Assembly (NCBI GenBank): GCA_963662175.1
Contig: OY759220.1
Location: forward strand, 47,712,136-47,776,135
Origin: Aradus depressus
Taxonomy: Eukaryota > Arthropoda > Insecta > Hemiptera > Aradidae
DNA length: 64,000 bases
Direction of reading: 5' to 3'
This document shows positions 21,430-33,002 of the stretch, piece by piece. The position numbers were made by a program, and so were the translations under genes. How positions within the stretch are numbered: position 1 is the stretch's first letter; each line of letters begins with the position of its first letter. The notes beneath the pieces are model-generated. The model did no database searches and was not told the DNA's origin. It worked only from the letters and a program-made list of their open reading frames with translations.

Positions 21430-23950
21430 AGAGGAGTGGATTGTTTAGTGAAGAGGAATTGGAATAGTGAGGATTTGAAGGAAGCCACGGAAGGAGAGTG
21501 ACGGATTGGGGGAGGCAGGGAGTTCCAAAGAGAGGAGGCCTGGACAAGGAATGAATTGTGGAAGGCCGAGGAGCGATAGGAGGGGATGAACCAGGCACCC
21601 GTAGTCAAAATGGGGGAAAACAAGGGAGGATACGAGGAGCTTCCGGGAGTTTTGTGAAAGAGAGTGACGGGAACGTTTAAATTGTGCAAGGGATTGGAAC
21701 GATTTACGGGAAATATAGGATACGTGGTCTTTCCAGGAAAGGGATTGGTCGAGGATGATACTCAGGTTTTTTACTCTGCTAGAATAGTTAATGTTGGTGT
21801 TGTCCAGAGTTAAGAGAGGGGGGTCAGTTAAGTTATTGAGAAGTTTTTTGTTACCTAATATAATCGCTTGAGTCTTGTGAGGATTAAGGAGGAGTTTGTT
21901 CTGTTTGGCCCAGGAGGATATGGAATTGATGTCATCAGATATTTGCGAGTATGCGGTAGGAAAACTGGAGGGGTGAAAGGATAAATAAATCTGCAGATCA
22001 TCCGCGTAGAGGTGGTATTTACAGAATTTTATGTGTGGAGGAAGATCCAAGAGGAAAAGGGAGAATAGGAGCGGGGAAAGAGAGGATCCTTGGGGAACTC
22101 CTGAGTGGAGAGGAAGCAAGGATGAGGCGGGAGAGTTGGGGAATTTGACGGACTGGGGACGATCTGCAAGGTAGGACTGAAGCCAGAGGAGGACATTATT
22201 GGAGAGAGGGAGACTGGCCAGCTTGGAGAGGAGGGTGGAGTGGTCCACGCAGTCAAAGGCTTTGGAAAAGTCGAACAGTACTAGCAGAGTAAGTTGTCTA
22301 GCGTCAATGGCCTGTCGGAAGTCTTCTGTTAGTTTCAGTAAAGCAGATTGAGTCCCATAACCGGGTCGGAAACCAGATTGCAAAGGGTCGAGGAGTTTGT
22401 TGGTAAGAAGGAAATCTGAGATTTGGGATTGAACTATACGCTCTAAAGGTTTGGATGTGGAACACAGAAGGGAGATAGGGCGAAAGTCTTTAGGAGCTTC
22501 AGGAATAGGGACTTTGTTGAGAGGAAGTACAAATGGTTCTTTCCAGGCGGAAGGGAAGACGGAGTTTTGAAGGGAGAAATTATAAATATGTAAGAGGACT
22601 GGGAGTATGACTGGTAAGCAAGTTTTAAGGAAGAGGAGCGGGATGTCGTCAGGGCCAAGGGCATTAGAGCTACTATTAAGGATGATCTTTAGGAGGGTGT
22701 CAGGGTAAATATATGAAAAGAAAAAATTATTTGAATCGAAGGGCTGGGGGGATGTAATCTCAGCTGGAGACGCTAGTGGAAGAATAGGACGGGAGACAAA
22801 AAAGGAATTAAGTGTGTCGGGAGAGAAGGTTGAAGGAGAAGGAGGGTTTTCGGGGGAACCTAACGAGAGCTTCCGAAGAGCTGCCCATCTTGACTTGGCG
22901 TTAGGTGCCTCCGCTATCAGGTTCAGAAGGAACTTTGACTTAGCCGCCCTGATCAGCGACTGGGCACGATTCCTCAGGACTTTGAAGGAAGAGTAGTCGA
23001 CGTCCAACTTGGATCGGTAGAACCTCCTTCGGACAGAGTCCCGTTCCTTAATGATTTCCCTGATCTCTGGGGTTATCTATGGGGCCGGGGATCGTCTGAG
23101 CTGCCTCGTCTTCAGAGGAGCGTGCTTGTCGAGCAGCTTCAGGAGGATCTGGTTGAAAGTATTCACCTTCTCGTCGATTGAGGCCAGATCAAAGATAGCT
23201 TGCCAGTCCGCTGCGTCAAGGTCCTCTTGGAGCGTCTCGAAGGTTAAGGACTTCAGGTTTCGGAGGAGTAAAGATCTAGGAGTAAGGTGAGGAGATGGTA
23301 TGTCGTAGGAGATTTGGATAAGGTCGTGAACAGAAAGGAAGGGAACTGGCTGTTGGGCGGAGGAACTAATCTTCTGTTGGGAGTCAGCCAGGTGGAGATC
23401 CAACCAGGAGTGAGAAGTAGGGGTATGATGAGTCGGGGCGTAGGGAACTATGAAAAGGTTTAAAGAATAGCAGAGGTCCAGGAGATACTTGGAGTTGGGA
23501 GCTGCTGGAGACAGGAGGTCGGAGTTGAAGTCACCGGAGATCAGGGATGCAACTATAGAGGGGAATCAGACGGAGGAGAGCTGACTCAAAGGTGGGGTCA
23601 AAAGGGACTCTAGGAGGTCGGTAAACTTCTCCATAAAGGATTTTGGTGGAATCTGGCCAGGTCTGTCTAGCCGGTCGTTTCTGAAGAGATAGTGGTCAGG
23701 AAGAGAGACGGAGGAGGAGGGGATCCAGGGTTCGAGCCAGCTCTCAGAAATACCGATGATATGGAAGCTATTTGAGTGGAGGAAATCGGAGAACTCATCG
23801 TGATGGGCTGGCAGGGACTGGGCATTAACATGGCAACATTGAAGGCTATTATATGTCATGAGAGGTGATGAGGAAGGACACAGACAAAGTAGAGGGAGGG
23901 GTGAGGAAGGGAGGTAAAGGAGAGAAATTAGAAGACAACAAAACATCAAG
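21430..23950 (-). pseudogene. LINE ORF2: truncated endonuclease plus reverse transcriptase
   Basis: The endonuclease begins with HVNAQSLPAHHDEFSDFLHS (about 23850) and IGISESWLEP, but jumps from RNDRLDRPG to PPKSFMEKF near 23660-23640. The central catalytic part is therefore deleted. The linker and reverse transcriptase are open from 23403 to 21445 except for a TAG at 23077. In the 520-codon stretch, DFSKAFD is at residues 246-252, SGVPQGSSLSPLLF at 302-315 and the YADD box at 334-337. Near 21620-21690 the frame shifts and the true C-terminus (WNSLPPPIRHSPSVASFKSS) is in another frame. It cannot nick DNA on its own. Confidence 0.85.
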
Positions 23951-24237
23951 AAAAATTATATAAATATTTATGAATAGACCAAGGCTAGGCATCGACTTCC
24001 TCTTACATATGTGTAAAGTAAAGAAGGAAAAAGGAGAATAACAAAAAACAAAATTCAAAAAGGGCTTATAATAGAAAACTAAGAAAGAATAACGGATGAA
24101 ATGAATGCACGCCGAGAGGTAGAACAGATTGAGATAGTATGAAGTAGAGGGGGGAGGGCGCGGCGGAGGAACGAGAGAGGGGAGGAGCCAGGTGGAGGGG
24201 GTCAGTTTGAAACGGGGAGCGAACGAAACAACAATAA

Positions 24238-25173
24238 CTAAATAAATGGATTCAAATCGGGAGGCTTAGAAATAATAACAACGGGCAGTCCTACATCCTT
24301 CCGGACGAGGACCTTTCCTCCGTTCACCGAGACCAACTTCACCTTACCTTCCCTCTTCAACCGTCTAGCCTCAGCGTACATTTTTTTGTTATGTAGAGTA
24401 AGGGACTCATTTATATATATCGTATGATTGTCCGTCCAGCCGAGGTGCCGCGTCCCTAAGTCTCGCTTCACTTTCTTCAGGCGGATCACCTCATTCCGGA
24501 CGGACTGGCGCACAAACCGCAGTATGATGGCCGGTGGTTGGGGTGGGTCTTCAGTGGTCGGTCGGGTTCTTTGTCTGAATGCGTAGTCCAAGTCTTCTGG
24601 GGCCAGCCTGAGCCCTAGTCCGAGTCCGACGTTGGAGACCAAGCTCTCAGGTGATTCTCCTGGCCTTACCGGGATCCCCCTGATCTCCAGGATGTTCCTT
24701 CGGCTATCTTGATCAACCTTATTAAGCCTGGCCTCGAGGTCTACCACTCTGGTGCTGAGCTCTAGGTTGGACCGCTCCAGAGTCCCACACCTCGCGTCGA
24801 GAGCGGCAAACTGCCCTTCTATGGAGCAGAGCCTCCTCTCCACCTCGGCGATGGCCTCTCCATTGGCGGTCACCGTCCTTATTAAGGCCCTCTGTTCCTC
24901 CTGCATTTGTGTCACCCTGACCAGAAGTTCTTTGATGAGGGAATCTTCTGATCGGCCCTTCTGAGGAGTGGCAGGACGCTCGTCAACTGGTACTGCCCTC
25001 TTGAACGCCGCACACTGCGGGCAACTCCAAGATTTTCTTTGAGATTTCAAAAATTGGATGTCCTTGTCCTTGAGCCCCGAACATTGCCCAGAAAAAATGT
25101 GTGAGCACCAATTGCACTCAATACCAGAGCCGTCGCGGGGCACGGTCGTGTGACATTTTGAGCATTCGCCCAT
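24238..25173 (-). CDS. LINE ORF1 protein with PHD-type zinc finger and coiled coil
   Basis: 311 codons, uninterrupted. Residues 4-54 hold Cys pairs CSKC, CNWC, FSGQC and CPQC in the spacing of a PHD finger. Residues about 80-155 are a heptad-rich helix (LIKELLVRVTQMQEEQRALI and further), likely a trimerising coiled coil. Residues 158-240 start with NILEIRGIPV and resemble the RRM-like domain of LINE ORF1 proteins; a basic C-terminal part follows. Such proteins bind element RNA and act as chaperones. The reading frame is the best preserved in this element. Confidence 0.85.
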   Translation of the reverse strand: MGECSKCHTTVPRDGSGIECNWCSHIFSGQCSGLKDKDIQFLKSQRKSWSCPQCAAFKRAVPVDERPATPQKGRSEDSLIKELLVRVTQMQEEQRALIRTVTANGEAIAEVERRLCSIEGQFAALDARCGTLERSNLELSTRVVDLEARLNKVDQDSRRNILEIRGIPVRPGESPESLVSNVGLGLGLRLAPEDLDYAFRQRTRPTTEDPPQPPAIILRFVRQSVRNEVIRLKKVKRDLGTRHLGWTDNHTIYINESLTLHNKKMYAEARRLKREGKVKLVSVNGGKVLVRKDVGLPVVIISKPPDLNPFI

Positions 25174-25200
25174 GTTTACAATTTGACAAAAAAATAAAAT

Positions 25201-28200
25201 AAAAAATAATAATAAAATAAAAATTAGAAAAAGAAAAAAATCAGATAGGAAAAAAATTTAAGAGAAAATTAAAATAATTACTGTAAAAATTTTAAATAAC
25301 AATGAGTGACACTGATAATGATTAGGAAAAAAAAAAAAAGTTAAATAATGATACCAGATAGGCGATGAAAGAAATGAAGAAAATGTAGATTGAAGTAAGT
25401 ATAGTAAGATGATAGGTTCAAGAAAGGATTAGAAGTATACGACAAAAATAAATAAATAACTAAGAAAATAGTAAGGCAGAGCGCACCAAAATACCTGTGT
25501 ACACAGCGGGAGCTGGACTGATACTGTACCTTTGTATATGTTTGTATTTAGTTTCGGTTTAGATATAATATTTTAATTTGTTTAGGTGTATATAATATAA
25601 AGGTTATTGTTGGTTTAGTCACAGTTGTAATGTTCACACCCCATACTCAAATCTAGCATACATCAACTCATTAATAATGTACGAGTATATATGTCAATAC
25701 AGACCCTGGAGAAGGCACATTCAGTGCAGAAAGTTTGACAGAAATTCTACAAGTTTGTTTTCATCTACCACAAGCCTCATCTCGTCCTTCCTATTGCATC
25801 GTTGGTCAATCCTTCCTTAAACAATAAAACAATTTACCTCTTTCTCAAAATATTTAACAATAAATCACTAAATATAAAAATTGTCTTCACTTATATTATA
25901 AGTAAGTATTGTTCTTTTTATTTTTTCTCCAAGTTTGCTTCCTTAATATGCCGATTTAAACCGAATAGGGCTACACTAAAGGATTATGTTACCGAACACA
26001 ATAAATATTTGAATATATAAAACTATTAACTAACTAATAACCGAACATCAGTTCTAGTGAATGGAAGAAAGTATGTGACTTCTATCTTGAATGTGAGAAG
26101 CATAAAGAAAACTTAATGTATTATTGATATTGTCTTAGAAGTGGTAATTCCATGATCATTTTGTGTTCTGGAATCCTCGAGCAGCGATATATCTGAAGAA
26201 CTTAATGACTTGGATTACTTTACCTCAGCTCTTAGATAAACCGAGCTACTTGTTGTTATATATATATATATCTATACAGGATTGTTGGAGTGAACATCGG
26301 TGTATCTCCTGCACTAACTCTATATTTGAAGTTCAGAAATGTTTGTCTCAGCTCAGTCCAAGCTGCAGGCATATTTATGGATAGCGTGTTGCATTACTTT
26401 TATTATACAAAAATAATTGTAGTAGACGCCTCCTTAATTTTTGCCAAGGAATCTTTATTTTCTTTCAAGTTTTAGGTATACAGGATCTGGAACCTAACTT
26501 TGGTATTTCAAATGAGATTACATGTTCTTCTTGATGAATACTGAAACTAGAGTCTCTATAATTAAAAAAGATCTTTGAACGAGCACTCCCTTGCATAAAC
26601 TCAAGAGACATTAAATTTTCAAGTTTCACAACTAAATCAACATTTTTCCTATCAGCATTTTTTTTAACATTCATTTTGATTCCGTAAAGTAATTTAGTTA
26701 TAAGAGTCGATTTTAGTTCAATCAAAAAACAATAAATTATGTAGTTCGGGACAGCTTACCGATTAAAAATATAATTTTCAACGCCGTTAACGGTAGAAGA
26801 AGGGATGGGACGGTCACTTTGTCAAACTTCAACATTCAATATCTCAGCGCGCGTCCAACAGATTGCTCTCGAGCAAACTCATATATCATTGAAAAAAGTA
26901 TAGTTTCAGGACTCATTAAGAAGTATATATGGTCACATTTGAAATAAATAAGTTTATTTCGAGATCACATTTATCTGGTACTTGAAAAAGAAGTGAGGAG
27001 AGATCCAAAACAAATACTTTTGTAAAAAGCAGTGATCCTATGAGAATGTTTCACCCCGAGCATGAATAGGCTTATAGCTTGGGCTGGCCTTGGACAAACA
27101 TTTGTGAACATGTTCAAATTAAAGAGCACTTGATGCAGAGAATACACGACATTTCATCATACAAACGACCGATATGCACTCCAACAGCCCTTCATCAGAA
27201 ACATCACAAACAAAGATCCCTATATAAGTGTGCTAACTGACACGATAAATCTTCATTATTGTTTACCAACCGCAAACAATGCATTTCAGTGTTAATTTTT
27301 TATTTACAATTTAGATCTTGGTTGAAAATTGATTCTTACATATTTTAAAAATTGTATAATATTATTTTTTTATTTGTTTTAAATATATGAAGCCAATTAT
27401 TTTTAAAAACGGTTTATTAATATGAAATAGCTCCCCCCTAATCCTGACCTGTGCTGCTCACACTTCATAACTTACAGATCCTCTGGACACACACCTTAGC
27501 ATATCAGTTATTGTACTTTATTAAGTTAGTATCAATTAACATGGATAATTATTTCTCATAACGAACTTTTGTCTAGACATCCATGTTTATGTCCGCCTAG
27601 ATTCAAAGAGGAGGTTAAAATTCTTAACAATCCATTCGAAACTTGGAAGAAATTCTGCAATAAGAAACTGGAAAATGGTACCTATATTTATAAATGGCTT
27701 GAGTACAAAAAAATAACTTATTTAATATAAAATATATATTACCACATACCACTTTTTTTAATAGCAAAGTTTTATATAGCCACACAATTGAGAAGTTTTT
27801 ATAATACACTTTTCATCCATTATTTTTTTATATAATAATTCAAACAATCTGAAATACCTATACTTCCTTTGAACCCTTTGCTCTCCTTACTCAACTGTAT
27901 GATTAGAATAACATTTTTGTAACACTGACAACAAAAATATTTTATTGAACCTTTCATATATGATAGTGTTTTGAAAGAATTTAAATTTTCCATTCTTAAT
28001 TTAACAGACATCCTTTCCTTGGGAGGAAGAATAGGTTAGATAGAATATTTCGACATTCACACAACAGTATGTATCAGAATAAAGTGACTTTAGGTAACGT
28101 AAGGTATGGCAAACATCTGATTAATTTACATTTCAAGAACTTCACAACGACCACCTCTAGAGACCTGTGAAGGGACATGTCTGATATATTGACACACGAT

Positions 28201-29030
28201 CGTGTATGTGGATTCAGAACTTCATAAACAGACAAGACACCAACTGATTGCCTCTTTCAAATGCACATGTTCTGTAGTTTGTTTGTAGATTAACTCTGCT
28301 TTGGCTTTTACATTGCATTCTTAGTCTCAAATTTGTTTCTTCTGTTTCTCATTCATTTCTGTTAAATCTTCATCCTTCATTTCTTTGGTAACTTGAAGGG
28401 TGTCGGGAGAAAACAAGGATGTCTATTCGTTATCAGTTTTGAAAGATTTGAATTTTAACTTTTAAAACTTTTTTTTTTTTTTTCATTCTATTTATTTTAG
28501 CAATATATAAATATGATAAAGAAAAAAATCAGTATTTTGATATAACGACAGTCTTATGCTGGAAACTGGAAAACACCTTAAAAAGTATTTTTGACAGTTA
28601 TTTAGTTGGTAACTAAAAATAACTACATTTCTCAAAGAATCAACTCTCACATAAAACTCTGAATCTAAATTTGAACAAGTATTCTCTCTCAAAGAAACGT
28701 CGGGATGCTAGCCTTATGTAAACACCATTTATTGTACTATGTAATTGGAATTGGAACAATAAAGGTAATTGTAAAATTAGCAACACATACTTGCAATTGC
28801 TACAAACAGAAATGTATTTTCAAAATAACAAACATATATCATATTATTGTGATAGTTTTTCAACTTTACAAATGTATACATCAAGTTGGATCATAAATTA
28901 GGTACACAAACAGTTATTAGATCTTAGACACAGAAATGAAAATAAGTAAATAATAAATTAAATAAATAAGTAAACAAAAAAATATATCACATATTGAACA
29001 TTTGAAATGTCTATAAAATTTCAAAATTTC
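25201..29030. other. AT-rich region without a recognisable gene
   Basis: Short open frames (60-86 codons) on both strands show no domain, splice context or repeat structure that would support them. A TATATATATATA tract lies near 26255 and an 18-T run near 28470. The stretch 26800-26960 has the flavour of an old repeat (CAATATCTCAGCGCG), but no second copy was found in the window. Confidence 0.45.
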
Positions 29031-29034
29031 GTCA

Positions 29035-29168
29035 TTTTTGTGGCAAGTGATGTGGTGAGAGATGAAGGGGTATGTTGGTCGCACATCTGTTTCCTTCGTA
29101 CGTCGAGTACTGGCAGGTGACACATCGGTAGGACTGACAATTTATGACTGGCTCAATAGCAGGCATTT
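29035..29168 (-). pseudogene. Possible degenerate zinc-finger exon
   Basis: On the - strand, after an acceptor-like TTTTTTCAG (29170s), the text MPAIEPVINCQSYRCVTCQY and STYEGNRC is followed by LHLSPHH. The start YRCVTCQYSTYE resembles the first half of a C2H2 finger, but the spacing to the histidines is too long and a stop follows. It may be a downstream relic of the zinc-finger locus at 32.5-41.5 kb. Weak call. Confidence 0.25.
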
Positions 29169-29611
29169 TTCCTGAAAAAATGGTATATGATAATTAGTTG
29201 AATATGAATCATTAAAAGTATAAGAAAAAAGTAAAACAGCATCTTGTCAGAACCAACTTGATAATAAAAAATGAATTAGAGGCTAGTCAATCCGAACGCG
29301 TTATTGCCTCCGTCAGTAAGAGAGAGCGACTGCAAAAAATGTTTATTGTAAATAAATGTTTCGGAGTTATAAGGCTTACGGGTTTCATTTATTTTCAAGT
29401 ACTTTAACTTGCTCCATGGGGTACGAAATTTTTTCGCAAATGAGTTAAGCTATGGCGTCTTCTTTTTTGACAATAAAGGGGTTTCTATTCAGCCCTTGTC
29501 TCTCGCCAACAGTCAGTCAGTACTAGTCCCGGCTATATACAGCCCTTCATCCCTACCCAGAGTCAGTCAGTCAATCAGAGAGAGATAAGGGTAGTAATTA
29601 GAGAGCTAATG

Positions 29612-29957
29612 CCAGGCAGTAATGTCCCAAAATTAGTTGTACATTTAAATTCTCGGAAGTGGTACGTTGTACATTATGTTAATTTAAAGCAGGCTATTAA
29701 ACATGGGTTGCGTGTTACAAAGGTTTATCGCGCCATGAAATTTAAACAGTACCGGTGGCTACAATCGTTAACTTGTAAATAACGCCGTCTTTGGAAAAAC
29801 AATGGAAAACATCCGTAAACGCATGAATATGAAATTAGTTACTGGTCCGATCCGATGAAAAAACTCATGGAAACTAATCGCAAAAGCTAAATTCTTAGAC
29901 CGCATTATTTACCACGAAAACTTGGTTGATGTGACTATGAGTAAAACTAAACTACTA
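29612..29957 (+). pseudogene. Relic of a protein-primed type B DNA polymerase (Polinton/virus-like)
   Basis: The segment VPKLVVHLNSRKWYVVHYVN followed by LKQAIKHGLRVTKVYRAMKF (29612 on) and, in another frame, NAVFGKTMEN (29783 on) are characteristic blocks of the DNA polymerase B family found in Polinton/Maverick transposons and related viruses. An internal deletion, at least two frame changes and stops are present, so it is an old copy. The fragment ends abruptly at the TA where a pogo-like element starts (29956-29958). No other Polinton gene (integrase, ATPase, capsid) was recognised nearby. Confidence 0.7.
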
Positions 29958-30536
29958 CAGTGTAAACTCTATATAGCGACACTTAAGGGACTGCGCATTT
30001 TATGGCGTTATTGAGAGTTGTCGTTAAATGAAGAGAAGAAATGAGGAGTTTGGAGCCAGAGCGGACCAACTGGTTGAAACTGAACAGGGAGAAAATGGCA
30101 ATTGAAAATTGAGTACATTTTGTCATCTCCATAAATGGACCCCAAATACTTATTTATATATGAAATTTTAGAATAATGAAGAATTTAGAATAAATCAAAT
30201 GAAATAACTGTAGTGTCGTCATCAATAAATGGAGTCTTTGCATCTGCAGTCATACTGTTCCTAACTTCATCAGCTTTCTGTTGATGTAAGTGCAGTTCCT
30301 GGTTAAGTTTGTCATTTTTGTCGGATTGAGTCTCAAATTTGATTTGATTGTGAAGATCTTCAGTCGGGTCAGATCTTCATCCTCAGTCGGGTCTTCACTT
30401 CTCTTCCAAACATCAGGACGTAAGCGTTTCCTGCGTTCGAGAAATAAATTTATGTTGGGACGTCCAAACGCTCGGTTGAGGCTCTAAATATTCTTGAAGT
30501 AAGTATTGATAATAGCTCTTCAGCTATTATCAATAC

Positions 30537-31133
30537 TTATTGATAATAGCTGAAGCTATCTCCCTGGGATCGTCCGGAGTCGATGTCATATAATTTTTCG
30601 TGAAGTTTAGGTGGCAATGCCTGTAAAAAGGTATAAATTATAAATTTCGGATCTTTTTGCTGCTTCAAAAACATAAAAGTTTCAAACCGTTTTATAAAAT
30701 TAGAGAAAGTCTCTTCCTCGTGAAAAGGTACGAAGTTCAAGCTAGAAGTAACCTGTGAGGTTGCTTCAGATCTGACCCCGTCCCGTCTGCTCTCTGACTC
30801 TGACATGAGGGATCCCAAATCCTGTAGCCCTACCTTCACTGCCACCAACCTATCCTCTAGTTCGTACCTTACCTCGAGTTCCTCCTGTAAATTCTCATCC
30901 TCTACTGAAAGTTCTATGTTTTCCTGAACTGTCGCAAATTTGTCCCGTATAGCTTCCAGATTCAAAAGCCTTTCATTTACTTCGGAAATTTTCTGAATAC
31001 AGTTAATTTTAATTAAGTTCTCTATCCTTGTAATTTGTCCTTTAAGGCGTGCTCTTACTTTTCTAAATTTATGGATGTTGTTACCAGTCCTTTTTTCTTG
31101 TTCACTATGCATTGCTCCATCCTCGTTCGCCAT
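30537..31133 (-). pseudogene. Ty3/gypsy-like gag fragment (copy A)
   Basis: 198 codons from ATG at 31133. Residues about 20-110 are charged and helical (ARLKGQITRIENLIKINC). Residues about 140-190 read FHEEETFSNFIKRFETFMFL and YTFLQALPPKLHEKLYDI, the style of an LTR-retrotransposon capsid. The frame ends at a 17-bp inverted repeat (30501-30538). Beyond it, on the - strand, EYLEPQPSVWTSQHKFISR resumes the gag pattern, so a short snap-back insertion interrupts it. No pol gene or LTR was found, and domestication is possible but unsupported. Confidence 0.55.
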
Positions 31134-31494
31134 GATATTATGTACTAAATATTTTAGATATAAACATATTCACATAAATAAACCTTTATTGGTTAGAAAC
31201 ATAACACTAACTAAATCATTGAATTTGCTGCTGCTGTTCATTGTAGACAAAGAACCAGAGTGGACCAAGCCGTATGATCCATTGTGACTTTGAAAATATA
31301 TGCACAAAATACTTGTGGACTAAACTTAAAGTGCTGCTATCTATCTATCACTGAAGTGAAGAAACTAAGTGATCCACACTCGTTTTGAAAAAAAGGAACC
31401 TATGCCAACATTATGATGGTAATAACTCATTTTCCGAAAAATTGTGGGTTGCTCCGCTCTGGCTCCAAACTCCTCAAAAATCAATACATATTAC

Positions 31495-31780
31495 TGGACT
31501 TGAAAAATAAAATAAAACTGGTTTATTTAATATGTTGTCTAATTTCACTAACTATATATACATGGGAGTACTTTCGGTATTTCTACCATCCTCAGCCAAA
31601 AGCATAAGAGATAAGACGTCTTATCTCTTATGCTTTTGGCTGAGGATGGTAGAAATACCGAAAGTACTCCCATGTATATATAGTTAGTGAAATTAGACAA
31701 CATATTAAATAAACCAGTTTTATTTTATTTTTCAAGTCCATTTGAATTATTTCACAATATCTCTGCAATTATGTCAGTTT
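31495..31780. mobile_element. Palindromic mini-insertion, Penelope-like anatomy (copy A)
   Basis: Two perfect 123-nt arms (31495-31617 and 31618-31740) meet at GAC/GTC with no loop, followed by a 40-nt one-sided extension (31741-31780). TCAATACATATTAC flanks it at 31481-31494 and 31781-31794, a 14-bp target duplication. The right arm contains CTGAGGATGGTAGAAATACC then GAAAG, a hammerhead-like pattern. The same arms plus extension (TTGCAGAGATATTGTG) occur at 59672-59874. No protein is encoded. Confidence 0.75.
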
Positions 31781-32528
31781 TCAATACATATTACATTACA
31801 TTTAATAGTATTTTACTATTATAATATGTATTTACTAATAAAGTATAACAACAAACATTAATATTGATACAAATAACAACGCTTATTGCGTAAAGTCTGT
31901 TATTTTCGTCTAACGTTTTTTGCTGCACTATTTTAATTGCATTTTCTTATGTATTTTATTCATATCTTCGGATACTGTGGGATCAACTCGGTTATACAAA
32001 AAGTCTAGCAGCCGAGGTAAACACGTGCAAGGTAATCACAACAAACAAAAGAACGAATTTCTTAGAATCTTCGGTACGTATGATGCCGACAGTCGAGGTA
32101 ATACGTGGTAGACAATAAAGCAACAAAATAACAAACAAAAGAACGTACACAGCTGCAGTTCTTATTAATTTCTGCAACTTGAAAATACTGTTTATTGCTT
32201 AGTAATGACGTGTTGTTGTCGTTATTTAGAGTGGGTGTGATGCTACATAGAGTGTATCATTGTATGAACAACAAGGTAAACCAACCAGATTCAAGTAATT
32301 TCGATGGTTTGGGGAGTTTGTCGTTAACGCGAGTGACGTTAAATGGAGTTTACACTGTATTTAACAAACCAAGGCCAAAGGAAAGGAAATGTTGTGGGAG
32401 CGTGGGGCAAGGCCATGGGGCTGTGGCGGCCGCCATCTAGCGCATGAGCTCTTGAGCCAGCTCCGGCCTTTTTACCCGACTAACCATAGCTGCACAACTT
32501 ACATTAAAAGGTTTCTTCCCCTTATGTA

Positions 32529-32902
32529 TCAACATATGCATCTTGAAATTGGTTGATGCTCTACAACTGAAAAGGCGCAACTTACCATGGAAAGGCTAGT
32601 TTGTCTACAACTGTAGTTGCACAACTTACATTGGAAAGGCTTCTCTCCTGTATATATCAACATATGCGTCTTCAAATTGCTAGCTAGTTCAGAAGTGAAT
32701 CTACTCAATGAACATTGGAACGGTTTCTGCACACTCAAAATCAAAGATCTTTCATTATTGCCTTCCGATGACGATGATATGTCCAGCTGTGGACAGACGG
32801 CTCTCATATGCCTCCAAACAATGTGTTTCCTAAGTCTGCCTAGGCTGGCTGACGTATGACCACAGTGAACACACACCATCCGCAAGAAGCCAACTATATC
32901 GC
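32529..32902 (-). CDS. C2H2 zinc-finger exon, extra copy (copy A)
   Basis: Same sequence as the exon at 37920-38293. This copy lies farther from the start exon and has no start exon of its own, so it would need either read-through splicing from the 41.3-kb exons or would be silent. Acceptor TCTGTTTCAG at 32903-32912. Confidence 0.6.
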
Positions 32903-33002
32903 CTGAAACAGACGGAAATAAACATATGTAAGGTTTAAAGCCACAGTACTCTTGAATCATTTTGTCCATAGATATATAGTAAGTGTTTATTTAGCTGATT
33001 TT

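Larger units (their letters stand above)
20775..25200 (-). mobile_element. CR1/L2-group LINE, nearly full length
   Basis: Reads right to left: ORF1 with PHD finger (25173-24238), endonuclease with internal deletion (about 23900-23430), reverse transcriptase (23403-21445, one stop) and a 3' UTR of about 600 bp ending near 20778 in TTTCATTTCATT-type short repeats. The text LFDFSKAFDCVDH and the C-terminal LWNSLPPPIRHSPS are typical of CR1/L2/Daphne-like elements rather than Jockey. The 5' boundary is uncertain because the upstream sequence (25200-25640) is A-rich. Confidence 0.85.
29958..32357. mobile_element. pogo/Tigger-like DNA transposon ends enclosing other insertions
   Basis: The left end reads CAGTGTAAACTCTATATAGC directly after TA (29956-29957). 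The right end, read inward on the - strand from 32357, is CAGTGTAAACTCCATTTAAC next to TA (32358-32359). CAGT ends with TA duplication are those of pogo-group elements. No transposase is recognisable inside; instead there are a Ty3/gypsy-like gag fragment and a small palindromic insertion. The right end is also present at 37748 because it lies in the tandem duplication; the left end is not duplicated. Confidence 0.6.
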
